A stretch of 64,000 nt of DNA from Streptomyces clavuligerus (GTDB lineage: Bacteria > Actinomycetota > Actinomycetes > Streptomycetales > Streptomycetaceae), in NCBI RefSeq assembly GCF_005519465.1, contig NZ_CP027858.1:3100001-3164000 (forward strand), in the 5' to 3' direction. Within the stretch, counting starts at the first letter, position 1; the number at the start of each line of letters is the position of its first letter. Below, one piece after another: positions 26,175 through 34,294 of this stretch. The notes below the pieces were generated by a model, which made no database searches, was not told where the DNA came from, and saw nothing but the letters and a program-made list of their open reading frames with translations. The position numbers and the translations under genes were made by a program.

Positions 26175-26437
26175 GCGTTGACGGAGACGAGTAGCCAGGG
26201 TTCACGCGAGCAGAGAGAGCCGCCGGTAGCTGGGAAGGCGGTCTCGCGCCCCGAGGTGAAGACCCTCCTGAGCGCGGGGAGGAACGGCCGCGCCCAGTGG
26301 CCCCATGCCCCGCCGGCCGACCCCCGTGACCGGGTCCGAACGAGGCCGCCACCTGGTGGCGGCGAAAGTGCGGTGGTACCGCGAGTTGCCCTTCTCGCCC
26401 GCACTCCCAAGGGATCATGACGAAGTCCTTCGGAGGA
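26175..26437 (+). promoter_or_regulatory. T-box riboswitch leader of the AspRS gene
   Basis: The hallmark AAAGTGCGGTGGTACCGCG (26365-26383) is the T-box. It folds as an antiterminator: AGTGCGG (26367-26373) with CCGCACT (26399-26405) and GCGAG (26381-26385) with CTCGC (26394-26398), leaving the UGGU bulge that pairs with the uncharged tRNA 3' end. Upstream is a stem I-like domain with AGTA (26190-26193), the AGAGAG motif (26213-26218) and CCGCC/GGCGG distal stem. GAC after GAA (26261-26263) is a candidate Asp specifier. There is no U-run terminator; a hairpin GTCCT-TCGG-AGGAC covers the Shine-Dalgarno (26432-26436), which suggests translational control. Predicted effect: more AspRS when tRNA-Asp is uncharged. 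Confidence 0.85.
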
Positions 26438-26442
26438 CCGAA

Positions 26443-27753
26443 ATGATCCACAGCCGCGTACACGTCTCCGACCTGCGAGAACACATTGGCCGTACCGTCT
26501 CCGTCTGCGGGTGGGTGAACACCCTCCGCCTCCAGAGCACGATGCAGTTCGTCGTCGTACGGGACGGCACCGGCATGGTGCAGGTGACCCACAGGCGCGA
26601 CAACGGACCGCTGGAGGCCCGGCTCGAATCCCTCACCCCCGAATCCGCCGTCCGCGTCACCGGCCGCGTCGTCGACGCCGCCCAGGTCAAGCTCGGCGGC
26701 CTGGAGATCGTCCCCGAAGCGGTCGAGATCCTGAACCCGGCCGCCACCCCGCTGCCGATCGACGAGCACACCGGCCTGGAGCAGCGGCTGGACTGGCGGT
26801 TCCTGGATGTACGCCGCCGCCCCGCCACGCAGCTGATGTTCGCCGTGCAGACCACCCTGGAGCAGGGCATGCGCGAGTATGCCTACGCCCAGGGCGCCAC
26901 GGAGATGCACACCCCCAAGCTCATGGGCACCGCCTCCGAGTCCGGCGCGGAGGTCTTCAAGCTGGGCTACTTCGACCGCAGCGCCTATCTGGCGCAGTCG
27001 CCGCAGTTCTACAAGCAGATGGCGATCTCGGCCGGGATCGACAAGGTCTTCGAGATCGGGCCGGTCTTCCGCGCGGAGCCGTCGTTCACCTCCCGGCACG
27101 CCACCGAGTTCACCGGTGTCGATGTCGAGCTGGCGTGGATCGACGGTGTCGAGGACGTGATGGCGTTCGAGGAACGGATGCTCGCCCACGCGATCGCCAA
27201 GGTCGCCGACGCCCACGGTGAGGCGATCGCCGAGCGTTTCGGCGTCGAGGTCACCGTCCCCACGACGCCGTTCCCCCGGATCACCATGGCGGAGGCACAG
27301 AAGATCCTGCGCGAGGGCGGCTGGGACCCGGAGGGGATCAAGGAGGACCTGGACCCGGAGGGCGAGCGGAGCATCTCCGCGCATATCAAGGAGGCCACCG
27401 GGCACGAGTTCGTGTTCATCACGCACTACCCGGTGGGCATCCGGCCCTTCTACCACATGCGGCCGGCCGACGACCCAGGCGTGACCCTGAGCTTCGACCT
27501 GCTGTGGAAAGGGCTGGAGGTCACCACCGGTGCCCAGCGTGAGCACCGGTACGACGTCCTGCTGAAGCAGGCCGCAGAGAAGGGCATGAGCCCCGAGCCG
27601 CTGCGGGACTACCTGAACGCGTTCCGGTACGGGTGCCCGCCGCACGGCGGCCTCGGCATGGGGCTCGGGCGGGTGCTGATGGTGATGCTCGGGCTGGACT
27701 CCATCAGGGAAGCCAGCTTCCTCTTCCGGGGGCCGAACCGGCTCACCCCGTAA
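26443..27753 (+). CDS. aspS2: Aspartyl-tRNA synthetase, archaeal type (possibly non-discriminating)
   Basis: A 436-residue class IIb synthetase, the length of archaeal/Deinococcus-type AspRS2 and far shorter than the ~590-residue bacterial AspRS, whose GAD insertion it lacks. An N-terminal OB fold (HIGRTVSVCGWVNTLRLQSTMQFVVVRDGTG) binds the anticodon. Motif 2 is FEIGPVFRAEPSFTSRHATEFTGVDVE, motif 3 GLGMGLGRVLMVMLGL. GWVN lacks the Trp of discriminating archaeal enzymes at that point, so it may also charge tRNA-Asn; that is inference. The ATG at 26443 has a GGAGG site 6 nt upstream. It follows a T-box leader in an acquired island, so it is a second copy beside the housekeeping enzyme expected elsewhere. 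Confidence 0.92.
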   Translation: MIHSRVHVSDLREHIGRTVSVCGWVNTLRLQSTMQFVVVRDGTGMVQVTHRRDNGPLEARLESLTPESAVRVTGRVVDAAQVKLGGLEIVPEAVEILNPAATPLPIDEHTGLEQRLDWRFLDVRRRPATQLMFAVQTTLEQGMREYAYAQGATEMHTPKLMGTASESGAEVFKLGYFDRSAYLAQSPQFYKQMAISAGIDKVFEIGPVFRAEPSFTSRHATEFTGVDVELAWIDGVEDVMAFEERMLAHAIAKVADAHGEAIAERFGVEVTVPTTPFPRITMAEAQKILREGGWDPEGIKEDLDPEGERSISAHIKEATGHEFVFITHYPVGIRPFYHMRPADDPGVTLSFDLLWKGLEVTTGAQREHRYDVLLKQAAEKGMSPEPLRDYLNAFRYGCPPHGGLGMGLGRVLMVMLGLDSIREASFLFRGPNRLTP

Positions 27754-27811
27754 TCGGGCGGGAGCCACGTCCCACGGCACGGGCGAGTGCCCCGTGCCGG
27801 GGGACGCGGCA

Positions 27812-27946
27812 TCAGTAGCGGACATGACGCAGGTCATGGGTCCACGCCTCGCCGGGGTTCTTGTCCCAGTAGGACCGCAGCGCCAGCTCCCGTTCGGAGA
27901 AACGGCCCTGATGGCACAGACCGCCGTGAGAGAGGGTGACGCTCAT
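27812..27946 (-). CDS. Hypothetical 44-residue protein
   Basis: The frame MSVTLSHGGLCHQGRFSERELALRSYWDKNPGEAWTHDLRHVRY has good codon bias but no clear Shine-Dalgarno. Its coding sequence extends upstream without a stop, so the start is uncertain. It is convergent with the AspRS gene. I recognise no family. Confidence 0.4.
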   Translation of the reverse strand: MSVTLSHGGLCHQGRFSERELALRSYWDKNPGEAWTHDLRHVRY

Positions 27947-27987
27947 GGCGAGCGCCGATTCGGTGGTGACCCAGTGGGTGTCAACGT

Positions 27988-28023
27988 GTGACTCTGCAGC
28001 TGACCTCCGGGCTGCAGAGTCAC
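27988..28023. terminator. Hairpin between the island's AspRS and NUDIX units
   Basis: A perfect 13-bp stem, GTGACTCTGCAGC with GCTGCAGAGTCAC, and a 10-nt loop. It lies downstream of the NUDIX pair (minus strand) and probably ends that transcript. Confidence 0.6.
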
Positions 28024-28076
28024 GGACTAATAGTCGGCCTCGTCGCGCTCGGACAGTTCCCGCCAGTGGTCTGCGC

Positions 28077-28490
28077 TCAGGCGTCCAAGGCGCCGTCGAG
28101 GTAATCCTGGACGGGCCCGAATAGACCGTACGGCACGTACTGCGGGATCTCCCTATGAGCGACCCAAGCCAGTTCGGCCAGCTCCTCAGTGTCCGCGACA
28201 TGGGCCGTACCGTTCAACACCTCGCACGCGGTGTACGACATCAGCCGGCCGGTCTTCGGATGGACGCGCTCGCCGAGCAGCTTCACGGCCGCCACGGTCA
28301 GCCCGGTTTCCTCCTGGGTCTCCCGCACAGCGGCGTCTTCGCGCGCCTCGCCGGGCTCGACCTCGCCGGCCGGGAACTGCCAGGAGAGCTGTCCCTCGCT
28401 GACCCGGCGGCGCACCATCAGCACGCGTCCCTCGTTCACCACGATGGCGGCGGCGATGCCCGGGCGCTCGTCCGTGTTCTGGTTCGTCAC
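28077..28490 (-). CDS. NUDIX hydrolase
   Basis: A 137-residue single-domain NUDIX protein. The Nudix box is FPAGEVEPGEAREDAAVRETQEETGLTV, near residues 40-67, close to the GX5EX7REUXEEXGU consensus and with the catalytic Glu residues present. The family hydrolyses nucleoside diphosphates linked to another moiety. The GTG at 28490 overlaps the stop of the upstream HTH-NUDIX gene by 4 nt, so the two are coupled. Substrate unknown. Confidence 0.88.
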   Translation of the reverse strand: MTNQNTDERPGIAAAIVVNEGRVLMVRRRVSEGQLSWQFPAGEVEPGEAREDAAVRETQEETGLTVAAVKLLGERVHPKTGRLMSYTACEVLNGTAHVADTEELAELAWVAHREIPQYVPYGLFGPVQDYLDGALDA

Positions 28491-29146
28491 GTCTGCTCCT
28501 CCAGGACGGCCAGGATGGGTGGGAAGATCGTATCGACGGGGATGAAGCGAGGCACCGAGTTTCTGGGGACCCACATGACGTCGATGTTCTCGGCCGCGTC
28601 GCTGTTCGTGGCCGCGCCGGCCAGGTACTCGCAGAGGAAGTACTCGCACAGCACGCCGGTCACGGGGTGAAGGCGGTTCCCAAGGTGCTGCCGGATCGCG
28701 CAGTGGACACCAGTCTCGTCCAAGGTCTCCCGCACGGTGGTGGTCTCCGCCTTGCCTCCCGGCTTGATGACGCCGGCCGGGAACTGCCACGTGATTCCAG
28801 CGGCGTCGTCGTCCCGTCGGCACACCAGGAGGACATCGCTGTCGCGGACGACCACCGCGATGGCCACCCGCAGCGCCTGTGCGCCGGGCGGCGTCGAGTC
28901 CGCTGGGGCCTGTTCCTTCGCCAGCAGGAGCGCGAAGCGCTGTCGCCCAGCCGCAGGAGCCTGCTCATGGGCTGTGTCGAGGAGCTGCTGCATCTCCCTG
29001 CGAGGCACGAGGGCCGCGTCGGCGTGCCAGGTGGCCACCGTCCTCACGGCGATGCCGAGGTGGGCGGCAAACTGTTCGTTGCCGAGCCGTAGGGCGGACT
29101 GCAGCAGGCAGGCGTACCGGCCGCTCCAGCGCTCGATCACGTCCAC
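28487..29146 (-). CDS. HTH-NUDIX fusion protein
   Basis: A 219-residue protein. An N-terminal helix-turn-helix-like region (LGNEQFAAHLGIAVRTVATWHADAALVPRREMQQLLD, near residues 20-56) is fused to a C-terminal NUDIX domain whose box is FPAGVIKPGGKAETTTVRETLDETGVHC. Here the usual REUXEE is REtlDE, so catalysis may be altered. Such fusions may be nucleotide-responsive regulators. The GTG at 29146 has GAGGGGAC upstream. A GCACT-rich dyad sits about 50-75 bp upstream. It pairs with the NUDIX gene downstream. Confidence 0.82.
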   Translation of the reverse strand: MDVIERWSGRYACLLQSALRLGNEQFAAHLGIAVRTVATWHADAALVPRREMQQLLDTAHEQAPAAGRQRFALLLAKEQAPADSTPPGAQALRVAIAVVVRDSDVLLVCRRDDDAAGITWQFPAGVIKPGGKAETTTVRETLDETGVHCAIRQHLGNRLHPVTGVLCEYFLCEYLAGAATNSDAAENIDVMWVPRNSVPRFIPVDTIFPPILAVLEEQT

Positions 29147-29193
29147 AAGGCTGTCCCCTCGTCGCCGCCCCGGGGCAGGAATCCGCGCGCCGA

Positions 29194-29220
29194 AAGTGCA
29201 CTCCCACTGCACTGGCACTT
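29194..29220. promoter_or_regulatory. GCACT-rich dyad upstream of the HTH-NUDIX gene
   Basis: AAGTGC, 15 nt, GCACTT, with a further GCACT inside the spacer. A reasonable operator for the HTH-NUDIX protein. Inference. Confidence 0.4.
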
Positions 29221-29500
29221 CATGGTCACGCGGGAAGGGCCCCGGAAGAATCGGAGTCACCAGGGGCCAAGGAATCACCCGTCGAAGGCTCAGTCCCTGG
29301 GAGGCGTATGAGAGGCGCGAGAGCGCCAGACGACCACAGGAAGATTTTAGGTGCGTACCCCCAGCGGATAGTGGAGACAGAGAAGTTGGCCGAATCGGGC
29401 CTCTCGTTGGGCTGATCGGCCGTACCTTGGCCGGCATTCGCCCGTCCGGGGCATTGCCCGCACGCCCGAACCGCCCTGCCGGCGCCGGTAACCTCAGCAG

Positions 29501-29522
29501 ATGACGGCTGATCGTCCGTCAT
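29501..29522. promoter_or_regulatory. Inverted repeat before ndk
   Basis: ATGACGG, 8 nt, CCGTCAT, 32-53 bp before the ndk start in the divergent NUDIX/ndk region. A possible operator or 5'-leader hairpin. The rest of 29147-29553 shows no gene. Confidence 0.35.
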
Positions 29523-29553
29523 GTTCGGTTGCTAGCAAGGCGAAAGGGAGTCA

Positions 29554-30063
29554 ATGGCCGAGGTTCAGGCACACACTGTCGAGCGCACGCTCGTCCTGCT
29601 CAAGCCCGATGCGCTGGCGCGTGGCCTGGCAGGAAGGATCATCACTCGATTCGAGGATGCCGCGCTGAAGATCGTCGGCACGAAGATGAAGTGGATGGAC
29701 GAGGAGTTCACCCGCAAGCACTATTTCGATCTTGAAGAGCGGCTTGGTTCGGAGGTCTACAACCTCACGGCGTCGTTCATGCAGCAGGGCCCGGTCATCG
29801 CCCTGGTACTGGAAGGCTTCGACGCCATCGCCACCGTCCGCAAGATCGTCGGCAGCACGTACCCGAACCAGGCTCCGGCCGGCACGGTGCGGGGCGACTT
29901 CTCGCACTACAGCGCGGCGGCCAGCATCGCTTCCGGCAAGGCGGTCGCGAACCTCGTGCACGCCTCCGGCAACGCTGAGGAGGCCAAGCAGGAAGTGGAG
30001 CTGTGGTTCGACAAGGACGAGTTGCAGGACTACAAGACGCTGGCCGAGATCTACACGTACTAG
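29554..30063 (+). CDS. ndk: Nucleoside diphosphate kinase (long form)
   Basis: A 169-residue enzyme that moves phosphate from ATP to other NDPs through a phospho-His. It opens with ERTLVLLKPDALARGLAGRIITRFE, and the catalytic His is in NLVHASGNAEEAKQEVELWF. Typical bacterial Ndk is about 137-140 residues with RGDF leading directly to the His loop; here RGDFSHYSAAASIASGKAVANLVHASG has a longer insertion, seen also in archaeal-like forms. It is therefore probably not the housekeeping copy. AAAGGGAG precedes the ATG. First gene of the plus-strand cargo operon. Confidence 0.88.
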   Translation: MAEVQAHTVERTLVLLKPDALARGLAGRIITRFEDAALKIVGTKMKWMDEEFTRKHYFDLEERLGSEVYNLTASFMQQGPVIALVLEGFDAIATVRKIVGSTYPNQAPAGTVRGDFSHYSAAASIASGKAVANLVHASGNAEEAKQEVELWFDKDELQDYKTLAEIYTY

Positions 30064-30143
30064 CAGCGGGTCAAGGCGTCACCGCGGGGGCACCAGGGCG
30101 TTGATCACCACTGGGGCACTACCGTTTGAACCGAGAGGGCACC

Positions 30144-30443
30144 ATGACCAACCAGACCCGCCTGGCCTCCACCGACGAGCTGGAGTCGATCTTCCAGCGT
30201 GAGCTGGCGACCGACCGGTGGGCCGCCACCGAGACCGCGTACGCCCTGGCCGTGCGCCACCGCGACCTGGGTGACTGGCCCGCGTCGCAGGAATGGGCCC
30301 AGCAGTGCCTGCGTCTGCTGGAGGGCTTTCCCAGCGAGACGGAGGAGCAGGTCGCCACCGGCCGTACGTCGGTGGGAGGCGTCCAGCTGCCGACCTACCT
30401 GCACTCGGGAGTCGTCGAGGAGCGCTTCGGCACCCTCGGCTGA
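30144..30443 (+). CDS. Hypothetical 99-residue protein, TPR-like
   Basis: MTNQTRLASTDELESIFQ...VVEERFGTLG. The helical, Trp-containing segment AYALAVRHRDLGDWPASQEWAQQCLRLLEG has TPR-like spacing, suggesting a small protein-binding module. The ATG at 30144 follows GAGAGGGC. It lies 80 bp after ndk in the same direction. No function known to me. Confidence 0.65.
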   Translation: MTNQTRLASTDELESIFQRELATDRWAATETAYALAVRHRDLGDWPASQEWAQQCLRLLEGFPSETEEQVATGRTSVGGVQLPTYLHSGVVEERFGTLG

Positions 30444-30601
30444 CACCCACCGATCCACCGGGGTGATGCGGCCGGCACCCGCATCGGCCGCATCCCCCCA
30501 CGCTCGACCACCAACCCCATAGCGATCGCCCGACCGGACAGGCCCCGCACGGCAGGGTCCGGCTGGCTTCGCCATGCCTGAAACGAGGAGGCAGCAGCCC
30601 C

Positions 30602-31186
30602 GTGGCCGTCGAGATCGAGATGCGCGCCCGCTTCACCAAGGAGGTCCACGACCAGCTCGTCACCCGCCTGAAAGCGGACGGAGAGGACCTGGGCCCCGAC
30701 GACAAGCACATCTACTTCTACGTGCTGCCCGACCAGCTCCTGAAGGTCACCGACAACACCGCCGCCGGGACTGCCAAGATCACCCTCAAGGGGAGCAAGC
30801 TCGGGCAGGGAGCGGCCTTCGCGGAGACCGAGTTCACCATCGCCCCCGCCGACGTTCCCGCCGCGGTGAAGGTGTTCAACGCCCTCGGGTTCGAGACGGC
30901 GATGCACGAGGCGTTCAACTTCCGTCACAACTTCCGCTTCGACGACGTCGAGATCGCGGTCAAGTGGAGCGAGGCGTGGGGTTACCACGCCGAGTTCGAG
31001 GTCCTGCTGGAGGACGGCGCCTCGGGCGCCGCCCGCGCCAAGGCCGAGACCAAGATCACCGACGTCGCCACGACGCTCGGCGTGACCCTGATGACGGAGC
31101 AGGAGCTGGCCGACTTCACCGCAGCCTTCGAGGCCGCCGAGCAGGAGCGCAAGGAGCGCGAGCAGCAGGCCGCGCCGATCCGGTAG
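30602..31186 (+). CDS. CYTH-domain protein (class IV adenylate cyclase/thiamine triphosphatase type)
   Basis: A 194-residue protein. The ExExK-like motif is VEIEMRARF at the N-terminus. It also has YFYVLPDQLLKV, TLKGSK, FAETEFTIAP, FRHNFRFDDVEIAVKWSEAWGYHAEFEV and a C-terminal acidic/basic helix. This order of alternating basic and acidic strands forms the CYTH tunnel that binds triphosphates and two metals. Activities in the family are triphosphatase (tripolyphosphate, thiamine-PPP) or adenylate cyclase; no choice can be made from sequence. The GTG at 30602 has GAGGAGG 10 nt upstream. Confidence 0.8.
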   Translation: MAVEIEMRARFTKEVHDQLVTRLKADGEDLGPDDKHIYFYVLPDQLLKVTDNTAAGTAKITLKGSKLGQGAAFAETEFTIAPADVPAAVKVFNALGFETAMHEAFNFRHNFRFDDVEIAVKWSEAWGYHAEFEVLLEDGASGAARAKAETKITDVATTLGVTLMTEQELADFTAAFEAAEQERKEREQQAAPIR

Positions 31187-31217
31187 GGAACGGAGACCAC
31201 CAAGGGGGTGGGCACGA

Positions 31218-31982
31218 GTGAGCACGACCCCGTTGACCGCAAGTCTGATCGACCTGGCTGCCCGAGGGCAGCTCCCGCTCCACCAGCACATGGACCACGC
31301 CACTGTCGCGTGGATCAGCGACAACAGGCCCGACCTTCCGCTGGCCTCGGCTCCGATCTTGCGAACGCGGTCGAAGGAGCTGCTCACCCACGGCGAACTG
31401 CCGTCCCGATGGTGGGCGAACCCCCGGCTGTACACGTCGGTCCATGGCGTCCGGCACGCCATGAGGACGGCGGCGCTCGCCGCCGTCCTCGCCGAGACGA
31501 ACGGCCTCGACGACGCCGACGCCGCCACGGCGATCCTCGCCGCCGCCGTACACGACTGCCAACGGCACCACGACCAGGACGACCGCGGACATGGCGCCCG
31601 CGCGGCCATCTGGCTCGCCGCGAACGCCGACACCGTCTGGGGCCACTTCGGCCTCGCCACCACACCTCGACGGATCGTGCAGGCGGCCACCGCCGTCCGA
31701 CTGCACGACGTCCCGTACGAGGCGTTCACCGCGGGCGACCAGTCCGACCACGCCCGGGCCGAGCGCATCACCGACGTGGTCAAGGCCGCCGATGCCCTGG
31801 ACCGCTACCGCCTGCCGAAGCTGAAGTGGTGGCCGGACGCCCGGTACGTCCGCGAGTCCGCCTTCGATGAGCTGCGCGGCCTCGCCTTCGACCTGGTCCT
31901 CATCTCGGAGCGGGCCTACCTCGCCGGGGCCAGCGGCACCGCGGCCGTCCGCTACGCGCTCGCCGAGAAGGGCCTGGTCTGA
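31218..31982 (+). CDS. HD-domain phosphohydrolase
   Basis: A 254-residue protein. HD superfamily metal ligands are visible: His in SVHGVRHAMRTA (near residue 76), HD in ILAAAVHDCQRHHD (near 112-113), a downstream His in DRGHGARAA, and a final Asp in VVKAADALDRYRLPK. HD proteins cleave phosphoester bonds in nucleotides such as dNTPs, (p)ppGpp or cyclic nucleotides. With Ndk and CYTH next to it, a nucleotide substrate is likely. The GTG at 31218 has AAGGGGG upstream; the next gene starts 3 nt after the stop. Confidence 0.85.
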   Translation: MSTTPLTASLIDLAARGQLPLHQHMDHATVAWISDNRPDLPLASAPILRTRSKELLTHGELPSRWWANPRLYTSVHGVRHAMRTAALAAVLAETNGLDDADAATAILAAAVHDCQRHHDQDDRGHGARAAIWLAANADTVWGHFGLATTPRRIVQAATAVRLHDVPYEAFTAGDQSDHARAERITDVVKAADALDRYRLPKLKWWPDARYVRESAFDELRGLAFDLVLISERAYLAGASGTAAVRYALAEKGLV

Positions 31983-31984
31983 CC

Positions 31985-33379
31985 ATGGACTTCCTCGACG
32001 CCTACCACCTGTGGGCCGACGCCCACGCCTTCTTCGACTCCACCCTCATCCCCAGCCCGTCCGACCACACCGACCCGCTCGCCGCCCAGACCGCGGGCTG
32101 GGACCGACGTCTCGCCGAGGAGACCCCGAACGGCCACCTGCTGCGGCAGAACGCCCTCTTCAAGGCGCTGAGCGGAAACGGCAAGCTGCACCTGCTGCAC
32201 GTCACCCACGCTCTGGAGGAGATCAGCCGGCAGGGAATGCTCTACCCGTCGGGGGGCTGCCTCGTCGGAAGCATCTACTGTGCTCCGCTCACCGCGACCG
32301 ACCAAAGCTTCCGCATGCACAACCTCGGCGAGTACGTCCTGACCAAGGAAGCGCCGACCTTCCTGGCCAAGCTCGGCGTCACCGGCCGAGTCCCCATCCC
32401 GCTGATCTTCGAGATCGACACCCCGCCGCAGGCGTACCGCGGTCTCGCCGGCGTGGACTACCTGCGGCTCGGCCTCATTCACCTTCAGGTCTACAGCCAC
32501 CTCGAATACCTGCTGAGCAAGAACGAACGGCACCAGCTGCGTGAGACCGTCGTGAGCCGGGTCAAGAACTCGGCCGCGTTCCTCGCTACCGCTGCCGCCG
32601 TCGCCTACCAGGGCACCCAGGTCGATGCCGAGCCATTCCTCAAGCTGCTCGACGAGACGATCCCCCGCCTGCCGATCCTCGGTTATCTGTACTTCGAAGC
32701 GGTCGCCGAATACCTGATGCTCCACTCGGCCTCCCGCCACACCTGGCGCCTGGCCGAGCTCGGAGAGCTGAACAACTGGCTGTACAAGGAGATGCTCTTT
32801 GCCTCGTTCCCCGCCATGGCCGGCAAGTTCGACCTGGCGAGGTTCCGTCCCCGTCCGAAGCAGCTGGCCGCGCTCATCCACCGCGTCGACCCGACCATCG
32901 ACACCAGCCATGCGAGCGCGTACCTGGTCGAGCGGATCAGCTACCTCGCCGCGGCCCGCCTCTTCGCGCCCGGTGACGCCCCCGAAGCCTGGCACCACGC
33001 ACGCTGGGAGTTCGACTCCCTCGCCACCCAGCTCGGCCCGCTCCTCGGGCACCTCATCCACCGGGAACTGCGCACCTTCGGCCGCTACCCCGACTTCTAC
33101 TTCTACTTCGACCAGCACAAGGCGCTGCAAGCCTGGAACTACTGGAACCACATGGACATCGTCGCTCCGTTCAACGGCACGATGCCCAAGGGCGAGGTCG
33201 GCATCAACCCGGCCTACCCCAACCTCGACTACCGCGTCTGGCGCGCCGAGCAGGACGACGCCGGCCACCTCCACCCGGCCGAAGAGCTCGCCCTGACCAT
33301 CGCCCCGCGGCTGGTGGACATCAAGTACACCCTCATGCGCAACAACCAGTGGTCCGCCCCCGCGCCCAGCGCCGCCTGA
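31985..33379 (+). CDS. Unrecognised 464-residue protein in the island operon
   Basis: I do not recognise a family with confidence. The N-terminal part carries LLHVTHALEEISRQGMLYPSGG (residues 70-91) and GSIYCAPL, which loosely recalls the opening HxT block of DarT-like/ART-fold proteins that ADP-ribosylate nucleic acids; this is a weak resemblance. The rest is helical and rich in Tyr, Trp and His (LIHRELRTFGRYPDFYFYFDQHKALQAWNYWNH). No signal peptide or TM segment. It begins 3 nt after the HD gene and is probably translated with it. Good codon bias makes it a real gene. Confidence 0.8.
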   Translation: MDFLDAYHLWADAHAFFDSTLIPSPSDHTDPLAAQTAGWDRRLAEETPNGHLLRQNALFKALSGNGKLHLLHVTHALEEISRQGMLYPSGGCLVGSIYCAPLTATDQSFRMHNLGEYVLTKEAPTFLAKLGVTGRVPIPLIFEIDTPPQAYRGLAGVDYLRLGLIHLQVYSHLEYLLSKNERHQLRETVVSRVKNSAAFLATAAAVAYQGTQVDAEPFLKLLDETIPRLPILGYLYFEAVAEYLMLHSASRHTWRLAELGELNNWLYKEMLFASFPAMAGKFDLARFRPRPKQLAALIHRVDPTIDTSHASAYLVERISYLAAARLFAPGDAPEAWHHARWEFDSLATQLGPLLGHLIHRELRTFGRYPDFYFYFDQHKALQAWNYWNHMDIVAPFNGTMPKGEVGINPAYPNLDYRVWRAEQDDAGHLHPAEELALTIAPRLVDIKYTLMRNNQWSAPAPSAA

Positions 33380-33442
33380 TCACCGCCGCCGCCATCCGCG
33401 GCCCGCCCCATCCCGAGCAACCTCACACGCAGGAGATCCGTG

Positions 33443-34180
33443 ATGAGTCCCTCCGGCATGCCCTCCGTCGACCTCCTCGGCGAGCAGATCGCCTCCGTAC
33501 TCGCCGACCCCGCCACCACCCACGGCCTCGCCCGCACCCTCCGGGCCGCCGCCAAGGAGATCGAACTCCACCGCTACCACCACTCCAGCCGACGCGCCTG
33601 GCCCAACGGCCGGATCGACGACCAGCCCGCCAAGGTCCAGATCGGCGGCGGAGCCCACCGCATCGGTGGCTTCTTCAACATCGACCTCGTCCCGCCGGCC
33701 GACCTCCTCTGGGACATCCGCGAGGGCGTCCCCCTCCAGGACGACAGCACCAAGGAGATCTTCTCCGAGCACTTCCTGGAGCACATCGACTACCCGCGCT
33801 CGGCCAAGCACTACGTCCGCGAGGCCCACCGCGTCCTCGTGCCCGGCGGCCGGATCGTCACCGGCGTCCCTGACGCCACCTTCGCCCTGAACCAGTACCC
33901 CGGCCCCTTGGACCCCACCGACGAGACGACCGAGCGCTGGTACGCCAAGCGTGACTGCCACGGTGACATCAACACCCGGCTCGACCTCGTGAACCTCGTC
34001 TTCCGCGACCAGGACGACGACCCCATGTACACCCCGCACCTGTGGGCCTACGACCACGAGAAGCTCGTCCAGCTCTTCACCGAGGCTGGCTTCACCGCCG
34101 TCGAGCCCTGGACGTTCGATCCCGCCATGGCCAACCCGAAGCGCCGCTGGGGCAGCGTGTACGTCGTCGCCACGAAGTAG
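33443..34180 (+). CDS. Class I SAM-dependent methyltransferase
   Basis: A 245-residue protein with a Methyltransf_11-type core. Motif I is VQIGGGAHRIGGFFNIDL, near residues 60-77, then LLWDIREGVPLQDDSTKEIFSEHFLEHI with the acidic/EHxLEH block, and HRVLVPGGRIVTGVPD as motif post II. The IGGGxxxxxxFxNIDL form is common in methyltransferases linked to glycan or small-molecule loci. Substrate unknown. The ATG at 33443 has AGGAG 7 nt upstream. Next to last in the plus-strand operon. Confidence 0.85.
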   Translation: MSPSGMPSVDLLGEQIASVLADPATTHGLARTLRAAAKEIELHRYHHSSRRAWPNGRIDDQPAKVQIGGGAHRIGGFFNIDLVPPADLLWDIREGVPLQDDSTKEIFSEHFLEHIDYPRSAKHYVREAHRVLVPGGRIVTGVPDATFALNQYPGPLDPTDETTERWYAKRDCHGDINTRLDLVNLVFRDQDDDPMYTPHLWAYDHEKLVQLFTEAGFTAVEPWTFDPAMANPKRRWGSVYVVATK

Positions 34181-34294
34181 CGCCTCAAGCAGCCTGCGGG
34201 GCCGGGACGCCCCGTCCTCAGCCGTCCCGGCCCCGCGGGCCTCCGCCACAGCGCCCCACTTCCGTACGACAACACCGTCGGGGGAGCTACCCGC

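Noticed and set aside
27823..27838. Second CATGAC-N4-GTCATG site as an operator
   Set aside because: It falls inside a small plausible coding frame (HDLRHV codons) and no promoter is apparent beside it, so it may be chance; kept only as a remark.
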